Under the pieces are notes generated by a model. The model worked only from the letters and a program-made list of their open reading frames with translations. It was not told the DNA's origin and did no database searches. Shown piece after piece: positions 34,110 through 35,183 of a DNA stretch of 35,183 nt (the first letter of the stretch is position 1; each line of letters opens with the position of its first letter). Both the position numbers and the translations under genes were made by a program. Source of the DNA: Roseofilum reptotaenium CS-1145 (GTDB lineage: Bacteria; Cyanobacteriota; Cyanobacteriia; Cyanobacteriales; Desertifilaceae); contig NZ_JAQMUE010000055.1 of assembly GCF_028330985.1 (NCBI RefSeq), positions 1-35,183 of the forward strand. The letters are read 5' to 3'.

Positions 34110-34586
34110 ATGAATTCAGAGTTACAGGTAAAACCTGATTCTAATCTATCCGAACTTTACGATCGAGACTTCTATTTGTGGGTACAGACAACAGTGCAGT
34201 TACTCCAAGAAAGACGGCTCGATCGAATTGATTTTGAGAGTTTGATTGAAGAAGTTGAAAGCATGGGAAAACGAGAGAAAAAGGAGTTAAAAAGCAGGCT
34301 GACTACTTTAATCGAACATCTCTTAAAACTGAAGTATTGGGAATCTGAAAAAGCAAACAAGGCTAGAGGATGGCGACAAACCGTTGTGGAGCAACGCCGA
34401 CAAATTCAATATTTATTAGAAGATAGTCCTAGTCTCAAAGTTTTGTTAATAGAGATCTGGACTGAGTGTTATGGAAATGCGAGGAAGGATATTATTAGGA
34501 AGTATAGACTAGAGCCAGAATTGTTTCCACCTGAAGCAGGGTTGACACTAGATGATATTCTTGATGATGATTATATTCCAGAGTAA
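34110..34586 (+). CDS. DUF29 family protein
   Basis: A 158-residue, all-helical protein of the DUF29 family, which is greatly expanded in cyanobacteria and has no settled function. Diagnostic parts are LYDRDFYLWVQTTVQLLQER, then DFESLIEEVESMGKREKKEL and LIEHLLKLKYWESEKANKAR. The gene begins 12 bases after prfA and may be read through from it. DUF29 genes often occur near mobile elements, as here. Confidence 0.88.
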   Translation: MNSELQVKPDSNLSELYDRDFYLWVQTTVQLLQERRLDRIDFESLIEEVESMGKREKKELKSRLTTLIEHLLKLKYWESEKANKARGWRQTVVEQRRQIQYLLEDSPSLKVLLIEIWTECYGNARKDIIRKYRLEPELFPPEAGLTLDDILDDDYIPE

Positions 34587-34664
34587 ATTGAATGATTAGA
34601 GTGATTCAACGGGTTGCTTAAGTGCCAATTTTAGTTCTTGTTCTAAGACCAAGATCCAATAATA

Positions 34665-34798
34665 TCAAGTCCGAGTAATCAGTTTAACTATGTACAGTGC
34701 GTTTCCACTCCTACATTGTTCTGGTAGAACAGTGCCTGTTCTCTATTCCCTATTCCCTAACGTGAAGCATTGCATCATAGCCAATTAACCGGACTTGA
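34665..34798. mobile_element. MITE-like element, about 134 bp
   Basis: TCAAGTCCG at 34665-34673 and its reverse complement CGGACTTGA at 34790-34798 bound the element; both are flanked outside by TA (34663-34664 and 34799-34800), as expected for a Tc1/IS630-type target duplication. Beyond the first nine bases the ends remain partly similar. It contains no ORF of note. The same terminal sequence occurs at 35052, next to a transposase-like fragment that could mobilise it. Confidence 0.6.
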
Positions 34799-34827
34799 TA
34801 TGATAAATCAAAAGAATAACAAAATTT

Positions 34828-35049
34828 ATGACTACTAAAATTGGTGTGTTTCTGCCGAAAAAACAGGATGGAGATGATAAGCAACCCTCTATTAAACGTC
34901 TTAATAAGCTCCCCAATGAGGTTATTGATGAACTTTTAGCTTTGATTAAATGCAATAAGGAAGTCAGTTTAGTAGAAGTAGAAGATCTCAATAATACATT
35001 AATTCTTAATGGAAATGTCTTCTACAAAAACTTTAATCTGAATGAATAA
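34828..35049 (+). CDS. Hypothetical small protein, 73 aa
   Basis: A 73-residue frame from ATG to TAA with mixed charge and no membrane segment; I do not recognise it. It lies between the MITE-like element and the terminal repeat of the IS-like element, and its stop ends two bases before that repeat's conserved TATCAAGTCCG. It may be a genuine small gene, a gene cut short by the insertion, or chance. Codon use is AT-rich compared with the ribosomal genes upstream. Confidence 0.4.
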   Translation: MTTKIGVFLPKKQDGDDKQPSIKRLNKLPNEVIDELLALIKCNKEVSLVEVEDLNNTLILNGNVFYKNFNLNE

Positions 35050-35051
35050 TA

Positions 35052-35183
35052 TCAAGTCCGTTGAATAAGTTGTGATATAGCAGTGAGTTCACTCCACCCG
35101 TAAAAATCGGTTAACCCTCCAATTAATTCTGGCTGTTTCAATAAGGTTTGGCAGCGCTGGTACAACACTTCTTCTAGCTGATC
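35052..35183 (-). mobile_element. C-terminal end of an IS630-like transposase (partial, runs off the window)
   Basis: On the minus strand a frame open from the window edge ends at 35052 with the TGA that lies inside the repeat CGGACTTGA. The last 43 residues (EEVLYQRCQTLLKQPELIGG, LTDFYGWSEL) resemble the C-terminal tail of IS630-family transposases, recalled without a search. The overlap of its stop with a TA-flanked terminal repeat, shared with the nearby MITE-like element, supports an insertion sequence. The catalytic domain would lie beyond the window. Confidence 0.5.

Overview
The window comes from a cyanobacterium, probably a filamentous, non-heterocystous one. The evidence is frequent GCGATCGC (HIP1-type) octamers, a cyanobacterial ribosomal supercluster (no rpsJ, rpsN or rpmD; truA between rplQ and rplM; rpmE next to prfA), a VIPP1/IM30 gene, a carotenoid oxygenase, and a three-gene set matching the filament-integrity genes fraC-fraD-fraE. 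No species is claimed.

Positions 1-10220 (mixed chromosomal genes): a hypothetical gene; a minus-strand tRNA-Arg(CCU) with an inverted copy of part of its 3' half nearby; an archaeal-type class I lysyl-tRNA synthetase; a four-histidine carotenoid oxygenase; a minus-strand fraC / short fraD-like / fraE cluster; two adjacent PspA/VIPP1 paralogues; a proline-rich membrane protein with a SPOR-like C-terminus; and a small Cys-rich protein.

Positions 10220-16400 (accessory island): palindromic repeats; a ParD-type antitoxin with a ParE-type toxin frameshifted at a T7 run; a TPR-CHAT protease gene interrupted by one in-frame TAA and carrying a palindromic repeat inside its coding sequence; a MazF/PemK toxin with its antitoxin; and an unrecognised overlapping two-gene unit (143 aa and 456 aa) whose second product has a long soluble part and two C-terminal membrane segments. 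The last pair is the best candidate here for an undescribed conflict or defence module.

Positions 16430-34097 (ribosomal supercluster, all plus strand): a promoter and a leader of about 320 nt, then rplC-rplD-rplW-rplB-rpsS-rplV-rpsC-rplP-rpmC-rpsQ-rplN-rplX-rplE-rpsH-rplF-rplR-rpsE-rplO-secY-adk-infA-rpmJ-rpsM-rpsK-rpoA-rplQ-truA-rplM-rpsI-rpmE-prfA. It encodes ribosomal proteins, the Sec translocon channel, adenylate kinase, IF-1, the RNA polymerase alpha subunit, a tRNA pseudouridine synthase and release factor 1. Oddities are a TTG-started infA, a heptamer tandem repeat between rplB and rpsS, and an apparent 13-residue insertion in L17.

Positions 34110-35183: a DUF29 gene, a MITE-like element of about 134 bp, a small hypothetical ORF, and the end of what looks like an IS630-type insertion sequence on the minus strand whose terminal sequence matches the MITE ends.
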